Positions 9,662-17,485 of a stretch of 30,154 bases of DNA are shown in pieces (positions within the stretch are counted from its first letter, which is position 1; each line of letters begins with the position of its first letter). The translations under genes were made by a program, and so were the position numbers. A model generated the notes under the pieces. It was given only the letters and a program-made list of their open reading frames with translations. It was not told where the DNA came from and searched no databases. This stretch comes from Tissierellia bacterium (lineage in GTDB: Bacteria; Bacillota_A; Clostridia; Tissierellales; Peptoniphilaceae): assembly GCA_012513395.1 (NCBI GenBank), contig JAAZCH010000216.1:1-30154 (forward strand), written 5' to 3'.

Positions 9662-11242
9662 TTAGCTACCCTTTATAGTGACCAATTTATCCCCTGGCAA
9701 AACTTCAGTATTACCTATGGGAACTATAACACCTTGGTCAGTTCTTTGTAGCATAATTATCAGTTCATCTGTCTGTAAGTCCAAATCTTTTACCAGCCTA
9801 TTCGCCCACTCATGTCCTTCTGAAATAGTAAATTCTACTAGGTCGTGACCAGAAGCATCGAAGTGAGTTTCCCCACCCAATACTATTATGTCACCTTCTT
9901 CGATAACAGTATCTCCTCTAGGCACGATGGTCTTACCATCTCTGTCAATTTTTGCTACTATTACATTAAATGCCAAATTCAATTCCTTTACTTGTTTGCC
10001 TACCCATCTGCTATGAGATGATATTGGAGTTTGAATAAAACCCAATTCGGATTTATCTTGATAGTCATTAAATGTTTTTAAAACCGTATCATTGGGGTCT
10101 AGCATATCTGTTTTTGTAGAAAATGGAGCCATAAGTGAACCTTGTACCAATGAAGAGAGCACACATATCCCAAATACTACATGATATATATCTGTTACCC
10201 TTCCAGCACCTGCATTTACAGCCATTATGGCAAAAGCTATTGCCGCAGCTCCACGAAGTCCCGCCATGGAAATTACTAAGAGTTGATTGGTTTTTAGCTT
10301 AAATGGCAACATCAATCCAAACACCGAAAGTGGTCTGGCTATTATAGTCATAAATATCATAATTGCAGCCGCCATAGGAAGGGTTGCAATAAATCTACTA
10401 GGTTGAGATAGAAGTCCTAATATGAAGAATAGTCCAATCTGCATAAGATTTGAAAATCCATCGAAGAAAAATACTGAATCTCTTTTACCTTTAAACTGTT
10501 TATTTCCTATTACTATACCAAATATATAAACTGCCAAATAGCCATTTCCACCTATTGCTGCAGTTGCAGAAAATGTAAGTAATGAAGCAGCCACCATAAA
10601 TATAATAAACAGTCCGTCTGAGTCAAAACTCATCTTTCTAATTAGCTTCATCATAATGTGGGACATAAAAAATCCTAGCCCAATTCCAAATACCAATTGT
10701 TTTACAATCATCAAAGGAATTGAAATATTATCTCCCAAAAGTATGGATAAAAATACCATCGTCATCGTATAAGCACTAGGGTCGTTGGAACCACTTTCTA
10801 GTTCAAGTAAAGGCGCTGTATTATATCTAAGATTTAAGTTTCTAGATCTTAGAATATTGGATACGCTGGCATAATCCGTAGACCCTACTATGGAGCCTAT
10901 TAACATACCTTCTATCCAACCAAATCCCAAGAAATAACGACAAAACACTCCTGTAAGAAGAGCTGTCGCAACTACCCCTAGAAAACTCAAAACTATTGCC
11001 TCTTTTGCTACCGGCTTGGCCATGCTCCAATTAGTGGAGAATCCTCCTTGAAACAAGATTACCATAAGTGCGATGGTGGCGAAGTTGTCAGCAAATTGAT
11101 AGTCTTCAAATTCAAAACCCGCCGCGCTAAATGCCATTCCTAAAACGATAAATAATAATAGTGCTGGAACACCTGACTTACTGGAAATTTTAATGGCAAA
11201 TATAGCTAAAAATAAAACTATAGCTACTAGTAATAATTCCAT
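9662..11242 (-). CDS. CPA1-type K+/Na+:H+ antiporter with two RCK_C modules
   Basis: A 526-residue membrane protein. About 380 residues form the 12-13 helices of a cation:proton antiporter, with the NhaP2/CvrA-type motif LELESGSNDPSAY. The cytoplasmic tail has two similar RCK_C (TrkA_C-like) units: about 408-472 (WVGKQVKELNL ... EEGDIIVLGG) and 473-526 (WANRLVKDLDL ... LPGDKLVTI). RCK_C domains of firmicute transporters often bind c-di-AMP, so K+ homeostasis under nucleotide control is a reasonable inference; ion specificity is not readable. The ATG at 11242 is preferred because GAGAGGGGG lies 7 bases upstream; a TTG at 11263 would extend it by 7 residues but has no such site. Confidence 0.88.
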   Translation of the reverse strand: MELLLVAIVLFLAIFAIKISSKSGVPALLLFIVLGMAFSAAGFEFEDYQFADNFATIALMVILFQGGFSTNWSMAKPVAKEAIVLSFLGVVATALLTGVFCRYFLGFGWIEGMLIGSIVGSTDYASVSNILRSRNLNLRYNTAPLLELESGSNDPSAYTMTMVFLSILLGDNISIPLMIVKQLVFGIGLGFFMSHIMMKLIRKMSFDSDGLFIIFMVAASLLTFSATAAIGGNGYLAVYIFGIVIGNKQFKGKRDSVFFFDGFSNLMQIGLFFILGLLSQPSRFIATLPMAAAIMIFMTIIARPLSVFGLMLPFKLKTNQLLVISMAGLRGAAAIAFAIMAVNAGAGRVTDIYHVVFGICVLSSLVQGSLMAPFSTKTDMLDPNDTVLKTFNDYQDKSELGFIQTPISSHSRWVGKQVKELNLAFNVIVAKIDRDGKTIVPRGDTVIEEGDIIVLGGETHFDASGHDLVEFTISEGHEWANRLVKDLDLQTDELIIMLQRTDQGVIVPIGNTEVLPGDKLVTIKGS

Positions 11243-11283
11243 GCTTTTCCCCCTCTCGATCAATAAAAATATTCATAAATAGT

Positions 11284-11310
11284 AATTCCCTACAGTTAAA
11301 TGTTGGGAAT
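11284..11310 (-). other. Leader hairpin of the antiporter transcript
   Basis: ATTCCC and GGGAAT form a 6-bp stem enclosing a second ACA/TGT stem, inside the predicted leader between the promoter and the antiporter start. No run of Ts follows, so it is not an obvious terminator. It is too small to be the known c-di-AMP (ydaO) riboswitch. Confidence 0.35.
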
Positions 11311-11342
11311 AATATTTTTTACATGAATTTATACTTCATATT

Positions 11343-11351
11343 ATTATAGCA
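11343..11351 (-). promoter_or_regulatory. Extended -10 promoter of the antiporter gene
   Basis: On the minus strand ATGCTATAAT gives a consensus -10 (11343-11348) with the TGn extension. No good -35 is seen at 17 bases. It would give a leader of about 95 bases ahead of the ATG at 11242. Confidence 0.5.
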
Positions 11352-11500
11352 TATATCCCAAATAAATTAATAAATAAAGGTATTTAAAAAATATTTCTAA
11401 TTGTTTAAAACTGATGACAAACACTTCATTAAGGTCGAAATATCATTCTAAGTATTTCATAAGCTTTTTTATTTTTAAATATATCTGTGATTTTATAGGG

Positions 11501-11506
11501 TATAAT
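11501..11506 (+). promoter_or_regulatory. -10 element directly abutting the M50-biotin-ligase gene
   Basis: TATAAT lies 6 bases before the ATG at 11513. A start 7 bases after this element would be the A of the ATG, which suggests a leaderless mRNA. No convincing -35 is seen upstream. The 11,264-11,512 gap otherwise holds only the antiporter promoter and AT-rich sequence. Confidence 0.45.
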
Positions 11507-11512
11507 TAGAAT

Positions 11513-13348
11513 ATGAAAAAAATAAAACAATACTTACCAATGATATTAAATATAGTAATACTCCTAGTTCCTTTTGCATTAATTTGCACCTGGGGTTATA
11601 AAAGTCTATCTTCCACTGGAGATATTAACGGACTATTTATTTCCTTGTCTGCAATAATTGCTTTTGTTTTTCTTGTCATCTCCTTGGGAATTCATATTAT
11701 TATACATGAATTCGGTCACTTGGTGACAGGGCTCATCTCCGGATATAAATTTGGATTTTTTAGAATTTGGAAGTACGCCATTTCCTTCGATGAAGGCAAA
11801 ATGAAAATTAAAAACTTTCACATTCCAGGATCTTTGGGGCAGTGCGTTATGGCTCCTCCTGAAAAAGTAAATGGAGACTTTCCTTATCTACTATACAATT
11901 TGGGAGGAATTATTTTCAATGGACTATTTTCCATATTGAGTCTTGTACTAGTTTTTGTAATACCTATAAATCTATTGAGCACATTTCTTTTGGCTTTGGG
12001 ATTCGTGGGTTTGTATTTGACATTTGTAAACGGTTATCCCTTCGAACACATTCCCAATGATGGCACAAATATTAAATCATTGAAAAGATCCGATGACTCC
12101 AAGGAAGCATTTTACAACGCCCTTTTACTTACAAAAATGTATATGGATGAAAATCCCAATAAAAAAGCTATAAAAGAAATCGTAAAAAAAGAAAATTACC
12201 AAGATTTCAATGAGCCACTAGTGCAAAACGTAATTAGCGAAAATATTTCCCTCTACATAGACGATGGAGAACTACTTAAAGCTTTAGAATTTTCGGAGTT
12301 TATGCTAAAGCAAAAAAATATGACCTCCATATTGAGGAATTTGATTTTAATCGACAAAGCTTCTTTGCATCTATTGTTAGGACATACAAATGAAATCGAA
12401 AAATTGAAAAATGATACGGGATTCATTAAGTATGTTAAATCCTCTGGCCAAGGTGAAATCGAAAGATATAAGTATATGTACTATACGCTACATGAAAAAA
12501 ACGAAGAAAAAGCTAAGATAGCTTTAAAAAACTATAAGACTTTATCGGCAGATCATTTATTTGGAAATCATGTAGACTATGATGAAAAATTAATTAGCTG
12601 GACATTGGAAAAGATTAAATGGTTGGATAAACTAGAAGTATTGGATACTGTCTCTTCGACTAATGATTATTTAAAGGAAAATCTAGATTCAGGAAATCAT
12701 CCCTACGATTACGTCCTCGCTTATATCCAAACATCTGGCAAAGGACAAGGAAACCACTCCTTTTACTCTCCCGAAGGCGGAATGTATTTAAGTGTCTCCC
12801 TTAGACCAAAGTACAAAACTAGCGAGCTAAAATATTTAACTGGAAGAGCAGGAGTCGCTACGGTAAGCGCCATAAAAAAATCCTTGGGGAAAAAAGCCTA
12901 TATAAAATGGATTAATGACATCATATATGAAGATAAAAAAGTTGGGGGCATACTTACAGAATCCAAACTAAATGCAAATGGAGAAATAGAATATATAGTG
13001 ATAGGAATCGGGTTGAACCTGAAAAAAACTGGCGACATACCCGAAGATATTTCTGCAAGCTATGGACATCTAGGAGAAAATGCAGTTGAAAAAGCCACGA
13101 ATTCTATTCTCTACTACCTAATACCAGAACTACAAAAACTCGAGTATGAGGTGGACTTGGATATATTCATTAGAAATTACAATGTGTCATTATATAGAAA
13201 AAATCAATTTGTACACGTCAAAAGAAATAAAGACATTTATGAAGTTATTTTAACTGGAATAGATGATAATATGGATATAATAACAGAAATGGACGGAGAC
13301 ATTATAAAGTTCTCCTACAATGATTCTAGGATTATAGATTCTATATAA
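11513..13348 (+). CDS. Fusion of M50-like intramembrane metallopeptidase and biotin-protein ligase
   Basis: A 611-residue protein in one open frame. Residues 1-180 have four or more hydrophobic segments, with the zinc motif HEFGH at 65-69 inside or next to the second. NDG at 182-184 follows the last segment, matching the third-ligand aspartate motif of site-2-protease (M50) enzymes. Residues 195-365 are helical and TPR-like. From about 374 to 611 is a biotin-protein ligase: STND at 382-385, TSGKGQGNHSFYSPEGG at 407-423, KWINDIIYEDKKVGGILTE at 465-483, GIGLN at 498-502, then a small beta domain. The ligase attaches biotin to carboxylase carrier proteins. The usual N-terminal DNA-binding domain is missing and the peptidase is in its place. 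No good ribosome site precedes the ATG. Both assignments rest on motifs; what the fusion does is unknown. Confidence 0.85.
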   Translation: MKKIKQYLPMILNIVILLVPFALICTWGYKSLSSTGDINGLFISLSAIIAFVFLVISLGIHIIIHEFGHLVTGLISGYKFGFFRIWKYAISFDEGKMKIKNFHIPGSLGQCVMAPPEKVNGDFPYLLYNLGGIIFNGLFSILSLVLVFVIPINLLSTFLLALGFVGLYLTFVNGYPFEHIPNDGTNIKSLKRSDDSKEAFYNALLLTKMYMDENPNKKAIKEIVKKENYQDFNEPLVQNVISENISLYIDDGELLKALEFSEFMLKQKNMTSILRNLILIDKASLHLLLGHTNEIEKLKNDTGFIKYVKSSGQGEIERYKYMYYTLHEKNEEKAKIALKNYKTLSADHLFGNHVDYDEKLISWTLEKIKWLDKLEVLDTVSSTNDYLKENLDSGNHPYDYVLAYIQTSGKGQGNHSFYSPEGGMYLSVSLRPKYKTSELKYLTGRAGVATVSAIKKSLGKKAYIKWINDIIYEDKKVGGILTESKLNANGEIEYIVIGIGLNLKKTGDIPEDISASYGHLGENAVEKATNSILYYLIPELQKLEYEVDLDIFIRNYNVSLYRKNQFVHVKRNKDIYEVILTGIDDNMDIITEMDGDIIKFSYNDSRIIDSI

Positions 13349-13406
13349 CATTAGGATTTCAATCCGATTTTATTAAAACTCGTCATCCTTCTTTTTTAAA
13401 TGATGA

Positions 13407-13440
13407 GTTAATTAACATTTCTCTATTTTCATGCTATAAT
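13407..13440 (+). promoter_or_regulatory. marR promoter with overlapping palindrome
   Basis: TTAACA (13412-13417), 17 bases, and TATAAT (13435-13440, preceded by TG) make a strong promoter. The perfect palindrome GTTAATTAAC (13407-13416) covers the -35, as expected for an autorepressed MarR gene. It resembles the palindrome in the symporter promoter. Confidence 0.7.
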
Positions 13441-13473
13441 TTTACTATACAATTGACAAGGAGCTGCCATTTG

Positions 13474-13995
13474 ATGAGTAACAACACGAAAGATGTCTTT
13501 TACAATAAATCCATAGAGAAACTTTCTACTGAGGAAATAGCTTTGCTTTATAAAGAATATAATAAGTTCAACCAAGACGTCTATGACTTCGTGCTTACAT
13601 ACTATGATTATATATACAAAGAGAAAGATTATGGTACTGGAGACAAACTGAAAATGGTCGAAGTTCATATTGTTTCTGATATTGCAGATACGCCAGGCAT
13701 AACTGCCCAAGACCTTGCAAAAAAATGGGATAGAACCCCTGCTTTTATTTCTAAAACCCTTCGCCATTTAGAAGATTTAGGTTATGTGGAACAAAAAATC
13801 AATGAAGACAACAGAAGATTTAATATTATTTCTTTGTCTGAAAAAGGTGAGAAGTTAGATCTTGCTCATAAAAAATACGATATACAGTCTATAACTATGA
13901 CCAACAATGCACTACTTGAGCATTTTACAATGGATGAAATAATAAAATTTAGACAATTTTTAATTAAGTACGGCAAATTAATAAGTGAAGAGTAA
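13474..13995 (+). CDS. MarR-family transcriptional regulator
   Basis: A 173-residue protein. A winged helix-turn-helix spans about 70-135: ITAQDLAKKWDRTPAFISKTLRHLEDLGYVEQ arranged as helices 2-4, then the wing NEDNRRFNIISLSEKG. Flanking helices would form the dimer interface. MarR proteins usually repress their own promoter and a neighbouring operon until a small ligand binds. The ATG at 13474 is chosen over a TTG at 13453, because AAGGAG lies 10 bases before it and the TTG codon falls upstream of that site. The gene converges on the DAACS-PatB operon, and matching palindromes in both promoters suggest it controls that operon. The ligand is unknown; an amino acid or thiol compound is a guess from the neighbours. 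Confidence 0.88.
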   Translation: MSNNTKDVFYNKSIEKLSTEEIALLYKEYNKFNQDVYDFVLTYYDYIYKEKDYGTGDKLKMVEVHIVSDIADTPGITAQDLAKKWDRTPAFISKTLRHLEDLGYVEQKINEDNRRFNIISLSEKGEKLDLAHKKYDIQSITMTNNALLEHFTMDEIIKFRQFLIKYGKLISEE

Positions 13996-14024
13996 ATGGG
14001 TAGACAAATTCTGTCTACCCATTT
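13994..14024. terminator. Bidirectional terminator between marR and the C-S lyase gene
   Basis: A perfect 13-bp inverted repeat (AAATGGGTAGACA / TGTCTACCCATTT, loop AATTC) fills the gap between two convergent genes. It is flanked by A/T-rich tails on both sides. Its core GGTAGAC is shared with the pheT terminator. Confidence 0.9.
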
Positions 14025-14026
14025 AT

Positions 14027-15202
14027 TTATACATGTTTTTCTTTAAATACTTTTTCAAACCTATCGAGTGCGTTTATTAAATCCTTTGTTGGCAATCCCA
14101 CATTGAGTCTAATAAAATATTTAGCAGCTTCTCCAAAGGTTTCACCTTTATTAATGAAGATATTTGCTTCATCTAGCCAAGAATAAAATTCTTCTGTAGA
14201 TACATTCAAATCTTCAAAATTAATCCAAGCCAAGAAACTTGCATCGATTTCCATTACGCGAAATTTATCCGATAAACTGGAAAAGAATTTATCTACTATC
14301 TCAAGATTTTGTTTGATTACTTCACTTGCTTCTTTTAGCCAATCATAACCATTGTCATAACATGCCTTCGCAGCAACTAACCCTAGAACATTCGCCCTCT
14401 CAATTCCCATAACTTCATTGGCTCTTAAAAATTCATTCCTTATTCCTTTGTCTGGAATTAGTATATTTGAACACTGAAGCCCTGCAATATTAAAAGTTTT
14501 TGAAGGAGCTGTACAGCATATTGAAATGTCTCTGTACTCGCTCAAATCTGTTAAAACTACATGCTCTCCATTAAAAACATAATCTGAGTGAATTTCATCT
14601 GAAACTAAAATGATGTCATTTTCTTTTGCTATTTGGCAAATTCTTTCAATCTCATCTCGAGTCCAGACTATTCCACTGGGATTATGAGGATTGCAAAATA
14701 ATATTAGCTTAACGTCATCTTTTTTTGCGATTTTTTCCAGATTTTCAAAATCAATTTCATATCTGTTGTTACTATAGATTAAAGGACTTTCTTCTATTCT
14801 CCTACCTTGTCCCCTCACTACTTCATAAAACGGAGGATATACAGGTGTAAATATGATAACTCCATCACCTACATCAGAAAAAGCTCTGACAGCAGTTGCT
14901 AATGCAGGTACTATTCCTGGTGTCGTAACTATCCATTCATTTTCAATTTTGGTTTTATGAAACTTATCGAAAAAATTTGTTACAGAATCTAAATATGCTT
15001 TGGTTGGTTTAGAATATCCCAAGACTTCAGTATCTATATAAGTTTTCAAAGCTTCCTTTATTACTTCCGCAGTTTGAAACTCCATATCTGCAACTGATAG
15101 GGGTATTATACCTTCAGGAACATCTTCTTTTTCGCTGGTCATCTTTAACCATTTGCTAGAGCCATTTCTTAGTCTGTTATACGTCGTTTGAAAGTCATTC
15201 AT
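14027..15202 (-). CDS. PatB/MalY-type PLP C-S lyase or aminotransferase
   Basis: A 391-residue fold-type I PLP enzyme. NPHNPSG at 171-177, SDEIHSDY at 201-208 and the Schiff-base lysine K235 in APSKTFNIAG are all present, and the spacing is that of MalY/PatB proteins. Such proteins cleave cystathionine, cysteine or related C-S substrates, and some act as transaminases. The start overlaps the end of the upstream symporter gene by 4 bases (ATGA), a tight translational coupling, so transport and lysis of the same substrate is likely. A sulfur amino acid such as cystine or a cysteine conjugate is the best guess, but the substrate cannot be read from sequence. Confidence 0.88.
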   Translation of the reverse strand: MNDFQTTYNRLRNGSSKWLKMTSEKEDVPEGIIPLSVADMEFQTAEVIKEALKTYIDTEVLGYSKPTKAYLDSVTNFFDKFHKTKIENEWIVTTPGIVPALATAVRAFSDVGDGVIIFTPVYPPFYEVVRGQGRRIEESPLIYSNNRYEIDFENLEKIAKKDDVKLILFCNPHNPSGIVWTRDEIERICQIAKENDIILVSDEIHSDYVFNGEHVVLTDLSEYRDISICCTAPSKTFNIAGLQCSNILIPDKGIRNEFLRANEVMGIERANVLGLVAAKACYDNGYDWLKEASEVIKQNLEIVDKFFSSLSDKFRVMEIDASFLAWINFEDLNVSTEEFYSWLDEANIFINKGETFGEAAKYFIRLNVGLPTKDLINALDRFEKVFKEKHV

Positions 15203-16461
15203 TTAATTTCACCTGAAGCTTTTACATTTCTTTGTTCAATAGCTTTTTCTAGCCAATCCTTACCTTCTACTAATCTTGCTATCATCATAGAAGCGATAGT
15301 ATCACCTGATGAATTTAGCATTGTAGCAGGTGGATCTACTAAAAATCCAATGGTTGCAATAACCGGAAATGCTTCTTGAGGAAATCCGAATAATGACACT
15401 ATTAACATTTCTCCTACTAGCCCACCACCAGGAGCTCCTGATAGAACGAATGCACTTAGAATTGATACAACAATAGCCATTAAATAAGTGTCTATACCAG
15501 TAAATGGCATATCAAATAATCCATATAAAAAACTTATTTTTACAATTGAAGAAATTACAGAGCCATCCATGTGCATAGTTGCTCCCATCGGCAAAACTAT
15601 ATCGCTAATATCATGAGGCACACCTATACTGTCACACGCTTGCTTGTTTACTGGAATAGTAGCAACAGAACTTTGCGTTGCAAACGCAGTAATTGCAGGA
15701 GCCATGATATGTTTACGCATTTCTTTAACCCCTTGTTTCCCTGCAGCAAAGTAAGAGTAAATAGGGAAGAATACAACCATATAAAACACAACCAACGGAT
15801 AATAAACAATTAAAGTTCGTCCATAGTCACCTATTAATTGCGGTCCAAATTCTCCCACTAAATTGGCAAAATAAGCTCCCAATCCGATAGGTGCAAGTTT
15901 CATAATCATATTAACCATCTTCATCACTACATCGTTTAAATTATTTAAAAATTGCCCAACTGGACTTTCGTTTCCGCCGTTTAAGCTAACTGCAAGTCCA
16001 AACATTATCGAAAATACTATTAATGGTAGCATATTTCTTCTACTTAATATCTCTGGAAAGTCAGAAACAGTCAAGGAACTTACAAGAAGTTCTGCACCAC
16101 TCTTTAGCTCTCCCATTTCAGAAGCTTCTAAGACCATTTTTGTTCCTGTATTTGGCGGAAAAATATTTACTACAAATAATACCAAAACAGCAGCAATAAG
16201 TCCGGTTACAATGAAAACTAAAATTGTATTACCGAGAATCTTACCCAATCTCTTCATGTCCGCCATATTTCCAACTGCCGTTGAAATTGAAACAAATACC
16301 ATCGGAACTACAATAGTGAACATTAAATTTAAAAATATATCTCCTATTGGTTTTAATACTTGAGCCTTTTCACCTGCAAATACTCCAACTAAAATACCGA
16401 TTGCGATTCCACCAAGAAGAATAAAAGGGAATAGATCGACTTTTTTCTTTTTTGTATTCAT
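15199..16461 (-). CDS. DAACS-family sodium:dicarboxylate/amino-acid symporter
   Basis: A 420-residue membrane protein with the DAACS pattern: about eight helices and two re-entrant hairpins. The hairpin-1 segment ATQSSVATIPVN, the binding-site segment LPMGATMHMDGS and NSSGDTIASM are visible. Most glutamate/aspartate carriers have NMDG at the second site; here it is HMDG, so the substrate may differ. Family members take up glutamate, aspartate, C4-dicarboxylates, serine/threonine or cystine with Na+ or H+. Coupling to a C-S lyase gene favours a sulfur amino acid. GGAGAG lies 5 bases before the ATG. A consensus promoter with a palindromic operator lies upstream. Confidence 0.9.
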   Translation of the reverse strand: MNTKKKKVDLFPFILLGGIAIGILVGVFAGEKAQVLKPIGDIFLNLMFTIVVPMVFVSISTAVGNMADMKRLGKILGNTILVFIVTGLIAAVLVLFVVNIFPPNTGTKMVLEASEMGELKSGAELLVSSLTVSDFPEILSRRNMLPLIVFSIMFGLAVSLNGGNESPVGQFLNNLNDVVMKMVNMIMKLAPIGLGAYFANLVGEFGPQLIGDYGRTLIVYYPLVVFYMVVFFPIYSYFAAGKQGVKEMRKHIMAPAITAFATQSSVATIPVNKQACDSIGVPHDISDIVLPMGATMHMDGSVISSIVKISFLYGLFDMPFTGIDTYLMAIVVSILSAFVLSGAPGGGLVGEMLIVSLFGFPQEAFPVIATIGFLVDPPATMLNSSGDTIASMMIARLVEGKDWLEKAIEQRNVKASGEIK

Positions 16462-16493
16462 AATTCTCTCCTTTACTATTTCTTTTATTTACT

Positions 16494-16508
16494 GTTAACA
16501 TTGTTAAC
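16494..16508. promoter_or_regulatory. Perfect 7-1-7 palindrome, probable operator
   Basis: GTTAACA-T-TGTTAAC is a perfect inverted repeat that would span about +3 to +17 of the symporter transcript. Its position would block initiation or early elongation. The marR promoter carries a related GTTAATTAAC, so the MarR protein is the likely binder. Confidence 0.7.
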
Positions 16509-16517
16509 TATGTTTGG

Positions 16518-16546
16518 ATTATACATTTATTGATTAATAATGTCAA
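16518..16546 (-). promoter_or_regulatory. Consensus sigma-A promoter of the symporter/C-S lyase operon
   Basis: TTGACA (16541-16546) and TATAAT (16518-16523) both match consensus exactly, with 17 bases between them. Such a strong promoter is normally held down by a repressor, which agrees with the palindrome just downstream. Confidence 0.92.
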
Positions 16547-16630
16547 GGTTTTCCCAAAACAAGTTTTATGCGCACCTCTACAAGTCAGTTCGCCATCATA
16601 ATAATTTTATATTGCAAAAATTATAAATTT

Positions 16631-16659
16631 AAAACGAGCTCCAATAATGATTTGGGCTC
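16631..16659 (-). terminator. Probable terminator of the ydhY-to-mobB operon
   Basis: On the minus strand GAGCCCAAA pairs with TTGGAGCTC (one mismatch, one wobble, 6-base loop) and is followed by GTTTT and AT-rich sequence, about 30 bases past the mobB stop. The + strand also has four Ts after the hairpin, but no + gene needs it. Confidence 0.6.
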
Positions 16660-16687
16660 ATTTTAAAATTTGATATTTAATTGTTTT

Positions 16688-17485
16688 CTAGTTGATTTCT
16701 ACTTTAATGTTAGACAAAAATTCATCTTCGTCCAACTGGATCAATAATTTTCTTAGCTTTTCTTTTAGATGCTCATTATCTGAATTTATTTCGATTTTGG
16801 GATATGCTCTGATGCAATCCGTGTATGTTTTTTCACCTTTTAAAATTTTCTCGTTCATCTCAGAGCATGTCATGCCACAGAGTTTACAACCTACTTCATC
16901 TTTGTATCCTATAGCTGGTTGAACTTTTTCTATTATATGATTTACAAGTCTTTCGATGTCATCGTGAGTTTTAAATGTTTTTATGCCATTCACTTCTTCC
17001 ACTTCATCAGCTATCTTCCCTGAGATGGCAAATGTGGTATTTCCTATTATCATTTCCGTATTTTCTTCGGTGAATCCTGTTACGACTCTAGGTAGTGGTT
17101 CCATTTTTCCGCCTTCGATAATTAAAAAATCAAAATCATAATTATCGATTAATTCATACAATTTCATTCTATAAGGGCGAATAATTGCAGTTTCTGCTTT
17201 CGACCACGTGGCTACTTGTTTTGCTCCTGCCATCTTGTGACGATAGGTGTTTTTTCCTTTTGTGTCTATGGTAAAGCAATTATTCTCATCGTGTTGATGG
17301 GTGGAACAATTTTCCTTATGGCGAATTTCACAGCCTCTTCCGCAGCCGATGGATTTTACTGTTCCAACCGTATATCCTCTGTTAGTTAATTCTCGTACCA
17401 ATTCTTCCACCACAGTAGTCTTTCCTGAGGTGCTGACACCTGTCACAGAAAATACTTTCATGGGTAAATTAGTTTTTTTCTTCAA
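16688..17485 (-). CDS. mobB: MobB-like GTPase with Cys/His-rich insert and Fe-S-like tail
   Basis: A 265-residue P-loop protein: GVSTSGKT at 16-23, TYRHKMAGA near 80-88, and FLIIEGGK as the G3-like segment. This is the MobB pattern; MobB assists attachment of GMP to molybdopterin. Two parts are unusual. Where MobB normally has a short Asp/His loop, residues 48-70 contain C48, C52, C60, H63, H65 and C70. Near residues 200-225 there is C-x2-CG-x2-C followed by GEKTYTDC, like a small [4Fe-4S] module. The start is a TTG at 17485 inside the tatC 3' end, because GGAGG lies 9 bases before it; an ATG at 17461 lacks a site. No mobA is present, and AOR-family enzymes use non-nucleotide pterin, so an export or insertion chaperone role is possible. 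Confidence 0.8.
   Translation of the reverse strand: MKKKTNLPMKVFSVTGVSTSGKTTVVEELVRELTNRGYTVGTVKSIGCGRGCEIRHKENCSTHQHDENNCFTIDTKGKNTYRHKMAGAKQVATWSKAETAIIRPYRMKLYELIDNYDFDFLIIEGGKMEPLPRVVTGFTEENTEMIIGNTTFAISGKIADEVEEVNGIKTFKTHDDIERLVNHIIEKVQPAIGYKDEVGCKLCGMTCSEMNEKILKGEKTYTDCIRAYPKIEINSDNEHLKEKLRKLLIQLDEDEFLSNIKVEIN

Noticed and set aside
11281..11340. c-di-AMP (ydaO) riboswitch in the antiporter leader
   Set aside because: The leader is about 95 bases and shows only one simple hairpin, too short for that class.
13354..13373. GGAT/ATCC hairpin followed by GATTTTATT as terminator of the M50-biotin-ligase gene
   Set aside because: A 4-bp stem is too weak to call.
13378..13408. ACTCGTCAT/ATGATGAGT hairpin after the M50-biotin-ligase gene
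   Set aside because: Long loop, and no T run after it on the + strand; it overlaps the marR operator, so a terminator call is not supported.
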